The position numbers and the translations under genes are program-made. Of a stretch of DNA of 64,000 bases, positions 1-8,210 are shown piece after piece. Numbering within the stretch: position 1 is the first letter of the stretch; each line of letters begins with the position of its first letter. This DNA is from Bryobacteraceae bacterium. Lineage in GTDB: Bacteria; Acidobacteriota; Terriglobia; Bryobacterales; Bryobacteraceae. The DNA lies in contig JAIEMJ010000036.1 in assembly GCA_019752335.1 (NCBI GenBank), positions 62,001 through 126,000 on the forward strand. The letters are read 5' to 3'. The notes beneath the pieces were generated by a model that saw only the letters and a program-made list of their open reading frames with translations, had not been told where the DNA came from and did not search any database.

Positions 1-284
1 CGGTGCCAGGGTCAGAGTTCACGCTGGATGCGGACCTGGTGTTGGTGGCAATTGGTTATCGCGGGGCGGTGAAGCCAGGGTTGCTAGAGCAATTGGGCGT
101 GGAGACCAACGCGCGCGGCGTGGTGGTGACGGATAAGAACTACCAGGCGAGCGTGCCGAAGGTGTTCGCGGCGGGCGATGCGCGGGTGGGCGCCACGTTA
201 GTGGTGACGGCAATCGCCGAGGGGCGCAAGTGCGCGCACCATATCGATAAGTCGTTGATGGGGGCGAGTAAGCTACCTTTGTAA
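1..284 (+). CDS. gltD: GltD-like FAD/NAD(P) oxidoreductase, C-terminal end (partial)
   Basis: Only the last 94 codons are inside the window; the start lies to the left. The fragment has the features of the end of the glutamate synthase small subunit family: the strand ending in LVAIGY from the NAD(P)H-binding half, then the FAD-contacting motif VFAAGDARVGATLVV, then a helix ending in a short LMG tail. The GltD family passes electrons from NAD(P)H to the large subunit, which makes glutamate from glutamine and 2-oxoglutarate. Close relatives act as stand-alone ferredoxin or pyrimidine-reductase type subunits and share this C-terminus, so the exact substrate cannot be set from the fragment. The next gene starts 2 bases after the stop codon, which suggests cotranscription. 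Confidence 0.7.
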   Translation, partial: VPGSEFTLDADLVLVAIGYRGAVKPGLLEQLGVETNARGVVVTDKNYQASVPKVFAAGDARVGATLVVTAIAEGRKCAHHIDKSLMGASKLPL

Positions 285-285
285 G

Positions 286-1128
286 ATGCACGTGCTGATT
301 TTATTGGCTTGGTTCTTCCAAGCCTCGGAACCGCTCGAAACCGGCCGTTTGCCAAGGGAATGGCCGACGGGCGGACCGCGCTGCATGGAGTCGCCGGACT
401 TTTTTATTCACGAGTACAACCCGCATTTATTTATCTTGCGCGAATCGGGTTGTAGCCACTACGAGAAGCCATTTCTATATCTGATATTTGGGCAGGAACG
501 CGTGATGTTGCTCGATACCGGGGCGGGGAAGAGCGAGTTAGTCCCGCTGGTGGATCGATTGATTGCGCAATGGAGCGAACGCCACGGGCGGCCGAAGCCC
601 AAGCTGATGATCGCGCATACGCATAGCCACAGCGATCACCATGCACGCGACGCGCAGTTTGCGGGGCGCGCCGGCGTCGAGTTCGCCGGGACGCTAGGAC
701 TCGCGCCCGAAGGCGATGGGCAAGTCGAGCTTGGCGAGCGCACGCTTGACGTCTTCGCCATGCCGGGCCACGATACGGCGGCGATCATCTATTATGACCG
801 GCGCACAGGCATTCTTTTTACCGGCGACAACATTTACCCGGGCCGTTTGTACATTCGTGACTGGGCCGCCTATGTCCGCAGCACGCGACGTCTGGTGGAC
901 TTCACGGCGACGCGGCGGGTGAGCCATTTGCTGGGTAACCACATCGAGCAGACTGCGACGCCTTACGTCGAGTTTCCGGTCGGCACGAAGTATCAGCCGG
1001 AGGAACACGGGTTGGAACTTGGCCGCGCGCATTTGCTTGAACTCCAGGCGGAACTGGCGCGGCTTAACGGCAAGCCGGCACGTGTGGCGCTGCGCGATTT
1101 CACGCTCTATCCAAAAGCGGTAAAATAG
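286..1128 (+). CDS. Metallo-beta-lactamase fold hydrolase
   Basis: A 280-residue protein of the metallo-beta-lactamase superfamily. The metal-binding motif HTHSHSDH is at about residues 110-117, a GHDTAA stretch (next metal ligand) follows at about 160, and FTGDN, with the bridging Asp, at about 178. The first 12 residues are hydrophobic (MHVLILLAWFF), so the protein may be exported or membrane-anchored, although a clear cleavage site is missing. The superfamily hydrolyses thioesters, lactones, phosphodiesters or lactams; nothing here picks out one substrate. It starts 2 bases after the upstream GltD-like gene and is followed 6 bases later by a thioredoxin-like gene that has its own promoter-like box. 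The start is the first in-frame ATG and no Shine-Dalgarno sequence is visible, consistent with translation from an upstream message. Confidence 0.8.
   Translation: MHVLILLAWFFQASEPLETGRLPREWPTGGPRCMESPDFFIHEYNPHLFILRESGCSHYEKPFLYLIFGQERVMLLDTGAGKSELVPLVDRLIAQWSERHGRPKPKLMIAHTHSHSDHHARDAQFAGRAGVEFAGTLGLAPEGDGQVELGERTLDVFAMPGHDTAAIIYYDRRTGILFTGDNIYPGRLYIRDWAAYVRSTRRLVDFTATRRVSHLLGNHIEQTATPYVEFPVGTKYQPEEHGLELGRAHLLELQAELARLNGKPARVALRDFTLYPKAVK
1099..1126 (+). promoter_or_regulatory. Candidate promoter of the thioredoxin-like gene
   Basis: A -35-like TTCACG at 1099-1104 and a -10-like TAAAAT at 1121-1126 are separated by 16 bases. The -10 box ends 8 bases before the ATG at 1135, so a transcript would start almost at the start codon (leaderless). 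It lies inside the end of the upstream gene. This is inferred from sequence only. Confidence 0.4.
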
Positions 1129-1134
1129 CGGCAT

Positions 1135-1644
1135 ATGGAACGCCGAGCACTTCTTGCCCTGGGCGCGGGGGGCATGTTGGCCCACGCGCAGCAGATCCCT
1201 CGCCTCGCCGAGTTCGAGTTCACTACGACGGATGGTCCGCTGAAGTTGAGTCAGCATCGGGGGAAGACCGTGGTGCTGGCGATGATTCGTTCCAGTTGTC
1301 AACACTGCCAGCAGACGACGCAACTGATGCGCAGCCTGCAGGCGGAGTTTGGCCCGAAGGTGCAGATGTTGGCCTGCGACTTCGTGGAAGATGGCCCGAT
1401 TGTGGTGCCCACGTTCATCGACCGTTTCAAGCCTGGTTTCCCGGTGGGTTGGACCACGATCGAGAAGGCCTTCAAGTTTCTGCAGGTCTCGCTGATGAAC
1501 CCGGGTACGGTGCCCAAGCTGGTCTTCATCGACAAGAAGGGCATGGTCCGCGCGCAGTACGACGGCGGCGATCCGGCGGTGAGCGGCGAGGGCAATCAAC
1601 GCGAAAAGCTCCGTGCCAAAATTGCCGAAGTGATCGCGCTGTAG
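1135..1644 (+). CDS. Thioredoxin-fold protein (TlpA/redoxin-like), exported
   Basis: A 169-residue protein with an N-terminal export signal (MERRALLALGAGG, then HAQQ) and a redoxin/TlpA-like domain. The active-site motif is SSCQHC at about residues 53-58, on the expected strand-helix turn after KTVVLAMI. The cis-Pro loop is plausibly at PGTVPKLVFID near residue 125. Such proteins reduce disulfides or act as peroxiredoxins in the periplasm. A CxxC pair favours a disulfide reductase, but the partner is unknown. The ATG at 1135 has no Shine-Dalgarno sequence, but a TAAAAT box lies 8 bases upstream. The gene is followed by a methyltransferase gene 66 bases downstream. Confidence 0.78.
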   Translation: MERRALLALGAGGMLAHAQQIPRLAEFEFTTTDGPLKLSQHRGKTVVLAMIRSSCQHCQQTTQLMRSLQAEFGPKVQMLACDFVEDGPIVVPTFIDRFKPGFPVGWTTIEKAFKFLQVSLMNPGTVPKLVFIDKKGMVRAQYDGGDPAVSGEGNQREKLRAKIAEVIAL

Positions 1645-1698
1645 TTTCGGATGGCAAAAAAGCGCGTGGGCGATCTATCTCACGTGCGCCAGACGCGA

Positions 1699-1704
1699 TA
1701 AACT
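1699..1704 (+). promoter_or_regulatory. Candidate -10 box, leaderless start of the methyltransferase
   Basis: TAAACT ends 6 bases before the ATG at 1711, and there is no Shine-Dalgarno sequence between them. No convincing -35 box is visible 15-18 bases upstream. It is reported because the same arrangement recurs at many unit starts in this window. Confidence 0.35.
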
Positions 1705-1710
1705 GAGCGC

Positions 1711-2250
1711 ATGATCCGTACGCACGTTTGTTGCTGGCTCTCCGTTCTGATGCTGTTGGCACAGGAGCCGACGAAGAAGACCGAGAAGCTGGCGCCCTAC
1801 TATCCGACGCCTGAAACCGTGGTGGAGGAGATGTTGAAGATGGTGGGCACCAAGCCCGGCGAGAAGATGTTCGATCTCGGCTCGGGCGATGGGCGCATCG
1901 TGATTATGGCCGCCAAGAAGTTTCAGGCCGACGCTACCGGCGTGGAGTTCGACGCGGACCTCTACCGCCAGAGCAGCGAACGTATCAAGGCCCTGGGCCT
2001 CGAAAAGAAGGCTCGCATTATCCACGGCGACATCATGGTGCAGGACTATTCGAAGGCCGATGTGATCACCGTTTACCTGCTACCGATCTCCAATGACAAG
2101 GTGCGGCCGATGCTGGAGAAGCAGTTGAAGCCGGGCACGCGCATTGTCGCGCACGACTTTGAGTTCTCCGGTTGGAACCCGGATAAAGTGATGCACATTG
2201 AAGACGATGGCGAAGGCCGTAGCCATACGCTGTATCTGTACAAACGCTAA
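1711..2250 (+). CDS. Class I SAM-dependent methyltransferase, exported
   Basis: A 179-residue protein with a short hydrophobic N-terminus (THVCCWLSVLMLLAQE) that looks like a signal peptide. A Rossmann-type methyltransferase core follows. Motif I is FDLGSGDGRIVI at about residues 52-63; an acidic residue after VEF at about 79-81 would bind the SAM ribose, and the pattern GDIMVQDY follows at about 110. The TVYLLP strand suits motif IV. Proteins of this size and layout are often annotated as protein-lysine methyltransferase-like in acidobacteria and planctomycetes; the substrate cannot be told. An export signal on a SAM-dependent enzyme is odd because SAM is cytoplasmic, so the N-terminus may be a membrane anchor. 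The histidine kinase gene begins directly after the stop codon. Confidence 0.75.
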   Translation: MIRTHVCCWLSVLMLLAQEPTKKTEKLAPYYPTPETVVEEMLKMVGTKPGEKMFDLGSGDGRIVIMAAKKFQADATGVEFDADLYRQSSERIKALGLEKKARIIHGDIMVQDYSKADVITVYLLPISNDKVRPMLEKQLKPGTRIVAHDFEFSGWNPDKVMHIEDDGEGRSHTLYLYKR

Positions 2251-3399
2251 GTGCGAGTCGAAGGCTTTTATCTTTCAAATCGCTGGGTCCGGCTGTTGTG
2301 CGCGGTCCGGATGATGCTGGCCGGGGCCAGTTTCGCCTTGTCGATGTCGCGCTGGCCGTTGAATGCGCCGGTGACGGTGATGCTCGGTCTGTTTGCCATT
2401 TACAGCGCCGTCGCGCTGTTCTGGCGGAGCCTGGAAGCGACGGGGCGTCCTTGGCCGGCGTTGTTACTCGATACGTTGGTATTCTTGCTCTCCGCCTTTG
2501 TCACCGCGGACCAGAATTTATGGTTTAGTTCTTTTTTCTACGTCTACTTACTGATCGCCGCGGCGTTGTTACATGGCTGGCGGGAGGTGTGGCTGGTCGT
2601 GGTGATTTCGATGGCGTTCTTTCTCTTTACGAAGCCGTTGCAGACGCAGAGCCTGATGCCGATGTTGGCGATGGCGGGCATTTTGGCCTGTGCCTTGGCG
2701 CTCGAAAAGCGTTCGCTGGTGGAAAGGCTTTCGGGCGCTTCGCGCGAGAATCAGCTGTTTCAGAGCGAAGCGGAACGGGCGCGCGAGAGTGAGAGGCAGC
2801 GCATCGCGAACGACTTTCACGATGGTCCGCTGCAATCTTACATCAGCCTGCAGATGCGGCTCGAATTTCTGAAGAAGGTGATGGAGCGTAAGCCGGACAA
2901 TGCCGCGCAGGAGTTACAGGAGATTCAAGAGTTACTGAAGGGGCAGGTGACGGATCTGCGGACCTGGCTCCGCGGCATGCGGCCCATTCAGATGGAGGGA
3001 AATTTCCCGGCCGCTGTGCGCCGTTTGGTCGACGAGTTCAAGAAGGACAGCGGCATCTCGACGTCGGTGCTGTGTGGCGAGATCAAGGACACGGGCGAGC
3101 CGGAGTCGTCGCTCGAGTTACTGCAAATTGTGCGCGAGTCGCTGACGAATGTGCAGAAGCATTCGCGGGCGTCGCGCGTCAATGTGTCGGTGGAGCGGGT
3201 GGGGCCATGGCTGGAGATTTCGATTGAAGACGACGGCACGGGGTTTCCGTTTGCCGGCGCCTTTGGGCTGGATGAATTGGAGACGTTGGGGCTGGGCCCG
3301 ATGAGTATCCGGCGCCGGGTGCGCGCGCTGGGGGGCGATTTGACGGTGGAGTCGAAGCCGGAGCGAGGCGCGGGTATTCGGGTGCGCGTGCCGGCATGA
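2251..3399 (+). CDS. Membrane sensor histidine kinase (NarL/HisKA_3 type)
   Basis: A 382-residue kinase. The N-terminal 145 residues hold about five to six hydrophobic segments (for example LLCAVRMMLAGASFAL and VWLVVVISMAFFLF) with no large periplasmic loop, so the sensor is membrane-embedded. A short coiled segment leads to the dimerisation/phosphoacceptor motif RIANDFHDGPLQ, with the His near residue 190. The ATPase part has the N box RESLTNVQKHS, the G1 box EDDGTGF and a final GLGPMSIRRRV block. This HisKA_3 class normally pairs with a NarL/FixJ regulator, and none is adjacent, so the kinase is an orphan here. It starts with GTG right after the methyltransferase stop codon and overlaps the next gene by 4 bases, so the three are probably cotranscribed. 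Confidence 0.87.
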   Translation: MRVEGFYLSNRWVRLLCAVRMMLAGASFALSMSRWPLNAPVTVMLGLFAIYSAVALFWRSLEATGRPWPALLLDTLVFLLSAFVTADQNLWFSSFFYVYLLIAAALLHGWREVWLVVVISMAFFLFTKPLQTQSLMPMLAMAGILACALALEKRSLVERLSGASRENQLFQSEAERARESERQRIANDFHDGPLQSYISLQMRLEFLKKVMERKPDNAAQELQEIQELLKGQVTDLRTWLRGMRPIQMEGNFPAAVRRLVDEFKKDSGISTSVLCGEIKDTGEPESSLELLQIVRESLTNVQKHSRASRVNVSVERVGPWLEISIEDDGTGFPFAGAFGLDELETLGLGPMSIRRRVRALGGDLTVESKPERGAGIRVRVPA

Positions 3400-4379
3400 G
3401 AACGTTGTTTTTTGCGGCTAGCCTGCTGACGCTGGCGGGTTGCAATCGTTATGCAGACTTTACCCTGCCAGCGGCGGGCGGCAACGCCGTCGACTACCGT
3501 TGGCAAGCGTCAGAGAAGCCGGTGCTGGCGCGATCCGAGGCTTGGGACCGCGTCGACGCGCTGAACCCGTCGGTGGTGCGCGGCTCGGATGGCCGCCTCT
3601 TCAATTTCTACTCGGGCTTCGACGGCAAGACTTGGCACACGGGCTTGGCGACGTCGAGCGATGGGCTCGCTTGGGCCAAGCAGGGTAAGGTGCTTTCGCC
3701 CGATCCTGGGACTTGGCAAGGCGATTACATCGCGGCCAACGGCAGCGCTTTGCTGGTGAACGGCGAGTACTTCTATTGGTATCAGGCGGGGGCGATGGGG
3801 CAGACGCGCATCGGGCTGGCGCGGTCGCGGGACGGGCGCACGTGGCGCAAGGAAGCGGGGCCGGTGCTGGAGTTGGGTCCGCGGGGCGCTTGGGATGAGG
3901 TCAGCCTGGGGGATCCGGACGTGATCGCGGTGGATGGCCAATACTATCTGTATTACTTGGGGCAGGATCGCGCGCGGCGGCAGCGGTTGGGGGTCGCGCG
4001 GTCTTCGGACGGAGTTACTTGGACCAAGCTGCGGGCCAACCCGGTGTTGGAATTGGGCGACTTGGGCCGCTTCGATGAGCGGGGCTTGGGCGAACCGTCC
4101 GTCTGGCGAAACGATGGCTATTGGATGCTGTATACCGGTCGCGACGCGCGCGAATACCGGCGCATGGGCCTAGCTTACTCGCGCGATGGAGTAAGTTGGC
4201 GTAAGTTGTCGTCGCCGGTGATTGCGGGGGAACAGGAGTGGAACGGGAAGGTCGTTTGCGACGCTTCAGTGCTGGTGGAAGAGGGTAAGTTACGGGTGTG
4301 GTTTGGGGGCGGGGACGTGGCGCATCCGGCGGAGCGTCTGAATGGGCAGATCGGTTACGGGGAATTAATTCGACGTTGA
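3396..4379 (+). CDS. Glycosidase-like beta-propeller lipoprotein
   Basis: A 327-residue protein with a lipoprotein signal peptide ending in LTLAGC, so Cys16 would be lipidated. The rest contains at least four repeats of the form GLAxSxDGxxWxK followed by PVL (about residues 85, 140, 200 and 265). This matches the five-bladed propeller proteins related to GH43/GH32/GH130 (beta-fructosidase/arabinanase clan). Acidic residues suitable for catalysis are present (for example YIAANGS and SLGDPDVI contexts), but I cannot assign a substrate or prove activity. The ATG overlaps the kinase stop codon by 4 bases (ATGA). The gene ends inside a strong hairpin that separates it from the convergent YegP-like gene. 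Confidence 0.7.
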   Translation: MRTLFFAASLLTLAGCNRYADFTLPAAGGNAVDYRWQASEKPVLARSEAWDRVDALNPSVVRGSDGRLFNFYSGFDGKTWHTGLATSSDGLAWAKQGKVLSPDPGTWQGDYIAANGSALLVNGEYFYWYQAGAMGQTRIGLARSRDGRTWRKEAGPVLELGPRGAWDEVSLGDPDVIAVDGQYYLYYLGQDRARRQRLGVARSSDGVTWTKLRANPVLELGDLGRFDERGLGEPSVWRNDGYWMLYTGRDAREYRRMGLAYSRDGVSWRKLSSPVIAGEQEWNGKVVCDASVLVEEGKLRVWFGGGDVAHPAERLNGQIGYGELIRR

Positions 4380-4417
4380 CTTACCCCGTGTCCGCCCGGC
4401 GGACACGGGGTAAGTCG
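4378..4417. terminator. Long perfect hairpin between convergent genes
   Basis: A near-perfect inverted repeat: the arms at 4378-4396 and 4398-4416 are complementary over 19 base pairs around one central base. The arms carry CTTACCCCGTGTCCGCC and its complement. The hairpin begins within the stop codon of the propeller gene and ends 5 bases before the stop codon of the minus-strand YegP-like gene, so it is well placed as a bidirectional terminator. There is no run of T on either side, so termination would not be of the classic intrinsic type. Confidence 0.6.
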
Positions 4418-4421
4418 AAAC

Positions 4422-4757
4422 TCAGGCGGTGATTTCGACGACGCGCGCGGTAGGGGCGTTGCGCATCACCGAAGCGATGCCACGCTTCACGGACGAGGGC
4501 GACTTATACATCTCGCTCTTACCGATGATTTCCTTATTCTTCGCTTGCAGCACGAAGTACTGCTCGCCATTCTTGGCGGTGCGGATATCAAAGCTGGCCA
4601 CGTCGGCCGAATTCTTCCGTACGCTTTCGATGCCATTGGCGGCGCCGTCGCGGGCGCTGTACTGCTCGCTGGTGAGAATGATTTCACCATTACCCGCCTT
4701 TAGGTTGAACATCCAGTTCTTCTTGGCGGTCAGTTTCAATTCGAATTTCGCGGCCAT
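4422..4757 (-). CDS. yegP: YegP-family protein (two DUF1508 repeats)
   Basis: A 111-residue protein made of two copies of a short beta-beta-alpha unit: FELKLTAKKNWMFNLKAGNG with SEQYSARDGAANGIESV, and FDIRTAKNGEQYFVLQAKN with SEMYKSPSSVKRGIASV. This is the DUF1508/YegP pattern (grow-in-a-tandem small protein of about 110 residues). The molecular function of the family is unknown. It has its own TTGACA-type promoter in the 77 bases upstream and is transcribed toward the propeller gene, with a long hairpin between the two. Length and architecture match the family with no sign of truncation. Confidence 0.85.
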   Translation of the reverse strand: MAAKFELKLTAKKNWMFNLKAGNGEIILTSEQYSARDGAANGIESVRKNSADVASFDIRTAKNGEQYFVLQAKNKEIIGKSEMYKSPSSVKRGIASVMRNAPTARVVEITA

Positions 4758-4802
4758 CCTAGTACTCTCTTCCTCAACGTGTGATTTTCGGGGGTATTTA
4801 AC

Positions 4803-4831
4803 ATTCGAATATCATTTGCGCTTGGTGTCAA
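4803..4831 (-). promoter_or_regulatory. Candidate sigma-70 promoter of the yegP-like gene
   Basis: On the minus strand a perfect -35 TTGACA (4826-4831) is followed, after 17 bases, by TCGAAT (4803-4808; four of six match to TATAAT). The transcript would have a leader of about 40 bases with a purine-rich stretch (GAGGAAGAGAG) before the ATG at 4757. The -35 box sits 3 bases from the end of the upstream peptidase gene. Confidence 0.5.
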
Positions 4832-4834
4832 GTT

Positions 4835-7546
4835 TTATTCGTGCCTTTCTTCGCCGGTCCCGCCACCGGCGCCGCCGCGAGTGTGAGCAGGGCCACGGAA
4901 GATGGCGTTGAGTAAGAAGAGATTCATACCGTCGACGTAGGCGCGGTAGTTGGGGTCGGCGGTGAAGGCGACCACGACGCCGCGGCCAGAGCGGGCCGAA
5001 ACGACGAGCGGCTTGTAGGCCAGCTGCTTACGATTTTCTTCCCACAGATAGCCGCTGGCCAGCACTTGGTCCGGCGCGGCGAAGACGGCGGCGTTGACAC
5101 CTTTATCGAGCTTGATGGGCGCATAGATGGCGCGGCCGCTGAGGACGGTGTAGACGGTGGCGGGCAGGCCGGCGGAGATCCACTGCTCTGGATCGACGGT
5201 GGCGCGGAGGATGACGCCGGCGACGTCGTCGGGCTGTTCGGAGTCGGCTTGGATGGCGCGGTCGAACTCCTCTTGCTTGGTGATCAGCTTGCCGGGGGCA
5301 CGCTCACCGGCGGGGGTGGGCTTGGCTTCGGCGACGCCGGGGGGCTTGGCGAGGTTCTCTTGGGTAAGCCCGAGCAGGCCCGTGCGCGAGTCTGCCAGGA
5401 AATTGGTGGCGCTGGCGCCGAGGGCGATGATGGTGCCGCCCGCGCTCACCCAATCCTTCAGCCGCGCGGTGCCGCCGGCGCCCAGTTCCGCCGCGTAACC
5501 GCCGCCTTCGGGCACCAGCAGGACGTGGAACTTACTCAGGTCAGCGCCGGCGAGGGAACGGGTGCGAATGGCGGTGACGGGATAGCCGTATTGGCGCTCA
5601 ATGACGAAGCGGGCGTGGCCCGCGGCGCTCGATTGCGTGGGCGAATCCCAAAGGATTCCGACGGAGGGGCGCTTCAGGGTGAAGACGTTGTTGCTGCCGA
5701 AGTCCGGCCCGTCTTCCACCCAGCTACTGTCGGTGGCGAGCACTTCGGCGCCGGTGCTGGTGGCGAGCTTGGCGACCGTGTCGTGTACGGTGGCCTCATT
5801 CTGTTTCACCAGGACGATCAGCGTGCCGCTGGGGAATTTGCGGCCGGCTTGCGTGAAGCTCTTGTCGTTCGAAAGGACGCGCAGGTTGGCGCGCAGCGCG
5901 CCGGCCAGGAAGCGTCCGGCGGCGTTGGTGCCCCAGGGAATCAGGTAGGCGACGCTGGCCTTAACCGGCGCTTTGCCGGGCGGCACTTCGCCGGGCTTCA
6001 CCATCTCGCTGGCAATGGCGGAGGCCTGCGTGGCGGCGACAGCCTCGATGTTGAACATCTGCGGCAGGCTCCAGCCGGTGACGTCGTAGATCTGGTCACG
6101 CAGCTTGCGCTTGCGGCGGCGCTCCTGCTCACGGAGGAAGCCGTCCTCCATGGGGGTGGTGGGGTCGAGCAGGGTGCGCACGAAGCGCTTGGCGGGTTGG
6201 GCGAGCGGCACGATGTAGCTGCCGGCCGGGTACTCCTTGCCGCCGTTTGAGAACGCGGCGGTGGCGCGCTTCACTTCGACGCCTTGTGCGGCCAGGTTCG
6301 CCGCCAGCTTGTCGACCGAAGAGACGTCGCCGCGGCGGGCCAGCAAATACTCCTTAATCGGCTCCTTCTCGCCTTCGCTAATCGCGCTTTGGCGATAGGC
6401 GTAGAAGCTATCGAGCAGGCGCTGGCGGTCGCGCGCGGCCGTCTCGCAAGTTGCGACGGAGGCGATGAAGTGCTTCTGCACGGAGACGTGGTACTCGTAC
6501 AAGGTGTCGTCGCCGCGCATGGCCTTCAGGCCGCGGACGGAGGCATTCTCATAGGTCATGGAAACGCCGCCGTAGAACCAGGGCCAACTGGCGCCGTAGC
6601 CGGGGTAGAACTCGTCGTAGGTCTCGCGGGTGAAGTACGGGAAGCCGAATTTGTCGAAGTATTTGGCGTTGCCCTGGCCGAAGCGCGCCTGGGACTCGAG
6701 CTGATTCTTGGTGAGGTGCGGGTTAAACGGCGCCGAGCCGGGGGCGAAGAAGTAAGTGGACTCGGTGCCCATTTCGTGCAGGTCGACGAAGACGAGCGGG
6801 AACCACTCCTGCAGCAAGGCGACGCGGCCGCGCGTCTCGGGTTGGGTGAGGGCGAACCAGTCGCGGTTCATGTCGAAGTAGTAGTGGTTGGTGCGGCCGC
6901 CGGGCCAGGGCTCGTTGCGTTCGGCGGAGACGGGGGAGCTATCGGGCTCCAGGCCTTCGGCGATATTGAAATTCTGCACGAAGCGGTTGCGTCCGTCGGG
7001 GTTCTGAATGGGGTCAATGAGGACGACGACGTCCTTGAGGATGGCGGCCACGGTGGAGTCGTTGCGGGCGGCCAGCAGGTGGTAGGCGGTCATCATGGCG
7101 GAGTCGCAACTGGAGATTTCGTTGCCGTGGACGCCGTGGGCGAGCATGATGACGGCGGGCAGGGAAGCGATCAGCTTCTGGGCCTCGGCGGCGTTGGTCT
7201 TGCGCGGATCGGCCAGGCGCTTCATGCTGGCCTGGATCTCGGCCAGGCGCTTGATGTTGGCTTCCGAGCCGATAGCGGCGTAGATCAGGCGGCGCTTCTC
7301 CCAGGACTTGGCATAGTCGAAGACCTTCACCCGGTTGGGCTGGGCGGCGGCGAGGGCGTCGAAGTAGCGGACGAGTTCCTCGGGCGCGGCGATGCGTTCG
7401 CCGGGCGCGTAGGAAAGCACCTTTTGGATGGTCGGTACGGCTGGATCGTAGGTGGCGCCGGGCCACATTTCGAATTTGGTTTGAGCAAAGGCCCCCATGT
7501 TCGTGAGGGACAGGGCGGCGAAGAGAAGCACTAGGCAAGCGCGCAT
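4835..7546 (-). CDS. Secreted M14-family zinc carboxypeptidase
   Basis: A 903-residue exported peptidase. I place the start at the ATG at 7546, which opens a clear signal peptide (MRACLVLLFAALSL ending in GAFAQ) and has AGAGGG just upstream; an in-frame ATG 48 codons further upstream gives a non-signal-like N-terminus. The zinc motif HGNE lies near residues 137-140, with the third ligand in FVDLHEMG near 255. A later Glu in SMTYEN near 333 may be catalytic. Residues from about 560 to the end form a second region with a glutamine-amidotransferase-like look (LLVPEGGGY, then WVSAGGTIIALG), as in other about 900-residue bacterial M14 proteins. Likely a periplasmic or extracellular protein or peptide hydrolase; the substrate is unknown. 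The gene is alone on its strand here. Confidence 0.83.
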   Translation of the reverse strand: MRACLVLLFAALSLTNMGAFAQTKFEMWPGATYDPAVPTIQKVLSYAPGERIAAPEELVRYFDALAAAQPNRVKVFDYAKSWEKRRLIYAAIGSEANIKRLAEIQASMKRLADPRKTNAAEAQKLIASLPAVIMLAHGVHGNEISSCDSAMMTAYHLLAARNDSTVAAILKDVVVLIDPIQNPDGRNRFVQNFNIAEGLEPDSSPVSAERNEPWPGGRTNHYYFDMNRDWFALTQPETRGRVALLQEWFPLVFVDLHEMGTESTYFFAPGSAPFNPHLTKNQLESQARFGQGNAKYFDKFGFPYFTRETYDEFYPGYGASWPWFYGGVSMTYENASVRGLKAMRGDDTLYEYHVSVQKHFIASVATCETAARDRQRLLDSFYAYRQSAISEGEKEPIKEYLLARRGDVSSVDKLAANLAAQGVEVKRATAAFSNGGKEYPAGSYIVPLAQPAKRFVRTLLDPTTPMEDGFLREQERRRKRKLRDQIYDVTGWSLPQMFNIEAVAATQASAIASEMVKPGEVPPGKAPVKASVAYLIPWGTNAAGRFLAGALRANLRVLSNDKSFTQAGRKFPSGTLIVLVKQNEATVHDTVAKLATSTGAEVLATDSSWVEDGPDFGSNNVFTLKRPSVGILWDSPTQSSAAGHARFVIERQYGYPVTAIRTRSLAGADLSKFHVLLVPEGGGYAAELGAGGTARLKDWVSAGGTIIALGASATNFLADSRTGLLGLTQENLAKPPGVAEAKPTPAGERAPGKLITKQEEFDRAIQADSEQPDDVAGVILRATVDPEQWISAGLPATVYTVLSGRAIYAPIKLDKGVNAAVFAAPDQVLASGYLWEENRKQLAYKPLVVSARSGRGVVVAFTADPNYRAYVDGMNLFLLNAIFRGPAHTRGGAGGGTGEERHE

Positions 7547-7662
7547 ATGCCCTCTAGGGTAGCAACGCAGATGGCCCCAGCGCGGTAAGCCGAGTCTGAG
7601 GAGTGAGTGACGTGCGGAGTACAAATTGCGACTACGGAGGGTTAAACTAGGAGTTGAGCGCT

Positions 7663-7947
7663 TTGCACTTACGGTTCTACATCGATCCAACCACTGGCGA
7701 GCCGCACATTTATGGCCACGGTGTGAGCGAAGACGAGACGCTAGAGGTTTTGGAGAGGCCCGGCGAGGATCGGCAGGGCCGCGAAGGTTCGAGGGTTGCT
7801 CTGGGGCAAACCGCCTCGGGGCGATACCTACGAATTGTCTATGTGCCGGACCCCGAGCCGGACAGTGTGTTCGTGGTCACCGCGTACGAATTGAGCGGAA
7901 AGCCGCTCGCCGCCTTTCGGCGGCGCAGAAAGAAGAATCAACAGTGA
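7663..7947 (+). CDS. DUF4258/BrnT-like small protein, possible toxin
   Basis: A 94-residue protein. I choose the TTG at 7663 because AGGAG (7649-7653) sits 9 bases upstream; a TTG at 7654 is also open but would touch that site, and a stop codon at 7648 excludes anything longer. The sequence (YGHGVSEDETLEVLERP, then GRYLRIVYV, then VFVVTAYELSG and a basic RRRRKK tail) resembles the small beta-rich fold of DUF4258 and BrnT-type RNase toxins. It overlaps by 4 bases (GTGA) with a 64-residue acidic partner, the layout usual for type II toxin-antitoxin pairs. Toxicity is inference. The fold call rests on pattern alone. Confidence 0.6.
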   Translation: MHLRFYIDPTTGEPHIYGHGVSEDETLEVLERPGEDRQGREGSRVALGQTASGRYLRIVYVPDPEPDSVFVVTAYELSGKPLAAFRRRRKKNQQ

Positions 7948-8138
7948 GCGAAAACAAACTGCCGCAAGGATGGGACGATGCGAAGGTTCGCCGGGTTCTG
8001 GCACATTACGAGGAACAGACCGAACATGACGCCTTAGTAGAGGACGAGGCTGGTGTGGCGCCAGCGGAAACGGTAATGGCGGTTCCGCATGAGCTTGTGC
8101 CGCAAGTTCGCGAACTAATCGCCAGGCGTCAGCGCTAG
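7944..8138 (+). CDS. Small acidic protein, possible antitoxin partner
   Basis: A 64-residue protein starting at a GTG that overlaps the stop codon of the upstream gene by 4 bases. It reads VSENKLPQGWDDAKVRRVLA and then an acidic middle (EEQTEHDALVEDEAG) and ends in a helix VPHELVPQVRELIARRQR. Small size, acidic centre, predicted helical ends and coupling to a DUF4258/BrnT-like gene fit an antitoxin, though no DNA-binding domain is obvious. It could also be a stand-alone conserved small protein. The longer frame open through this gene, beginning upstream at 7626, is not used: it would run over the toxin-like gene in another frame. Confidence 0.6.
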   Translation: MSENKLPQGWDDAKVRRVLAHYEEQTEHDALVEDEAGVAPAETVMAVPHELVPQVRELIARRQR

Positions 8139-8198
8139 GTCCCGTAAGCCTGCTCCTTGAGGCAAACGGCACGAGGGTGGTCGACGCAATCGTCGGCG

Positions 8199-8204
8199 TA
8201 CACT
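8199..8204 (+). promoter_or_regulatory. Candidate -10 box, leaderless start of the next gene
   Basis: TACACT ends 6 bases before the ATG at 8211, with no Shine-Dalgarno sequence between. No clear -35 box is seen. Confidence 0.35.
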
Positions 8205-8210
8205 TGAAGC

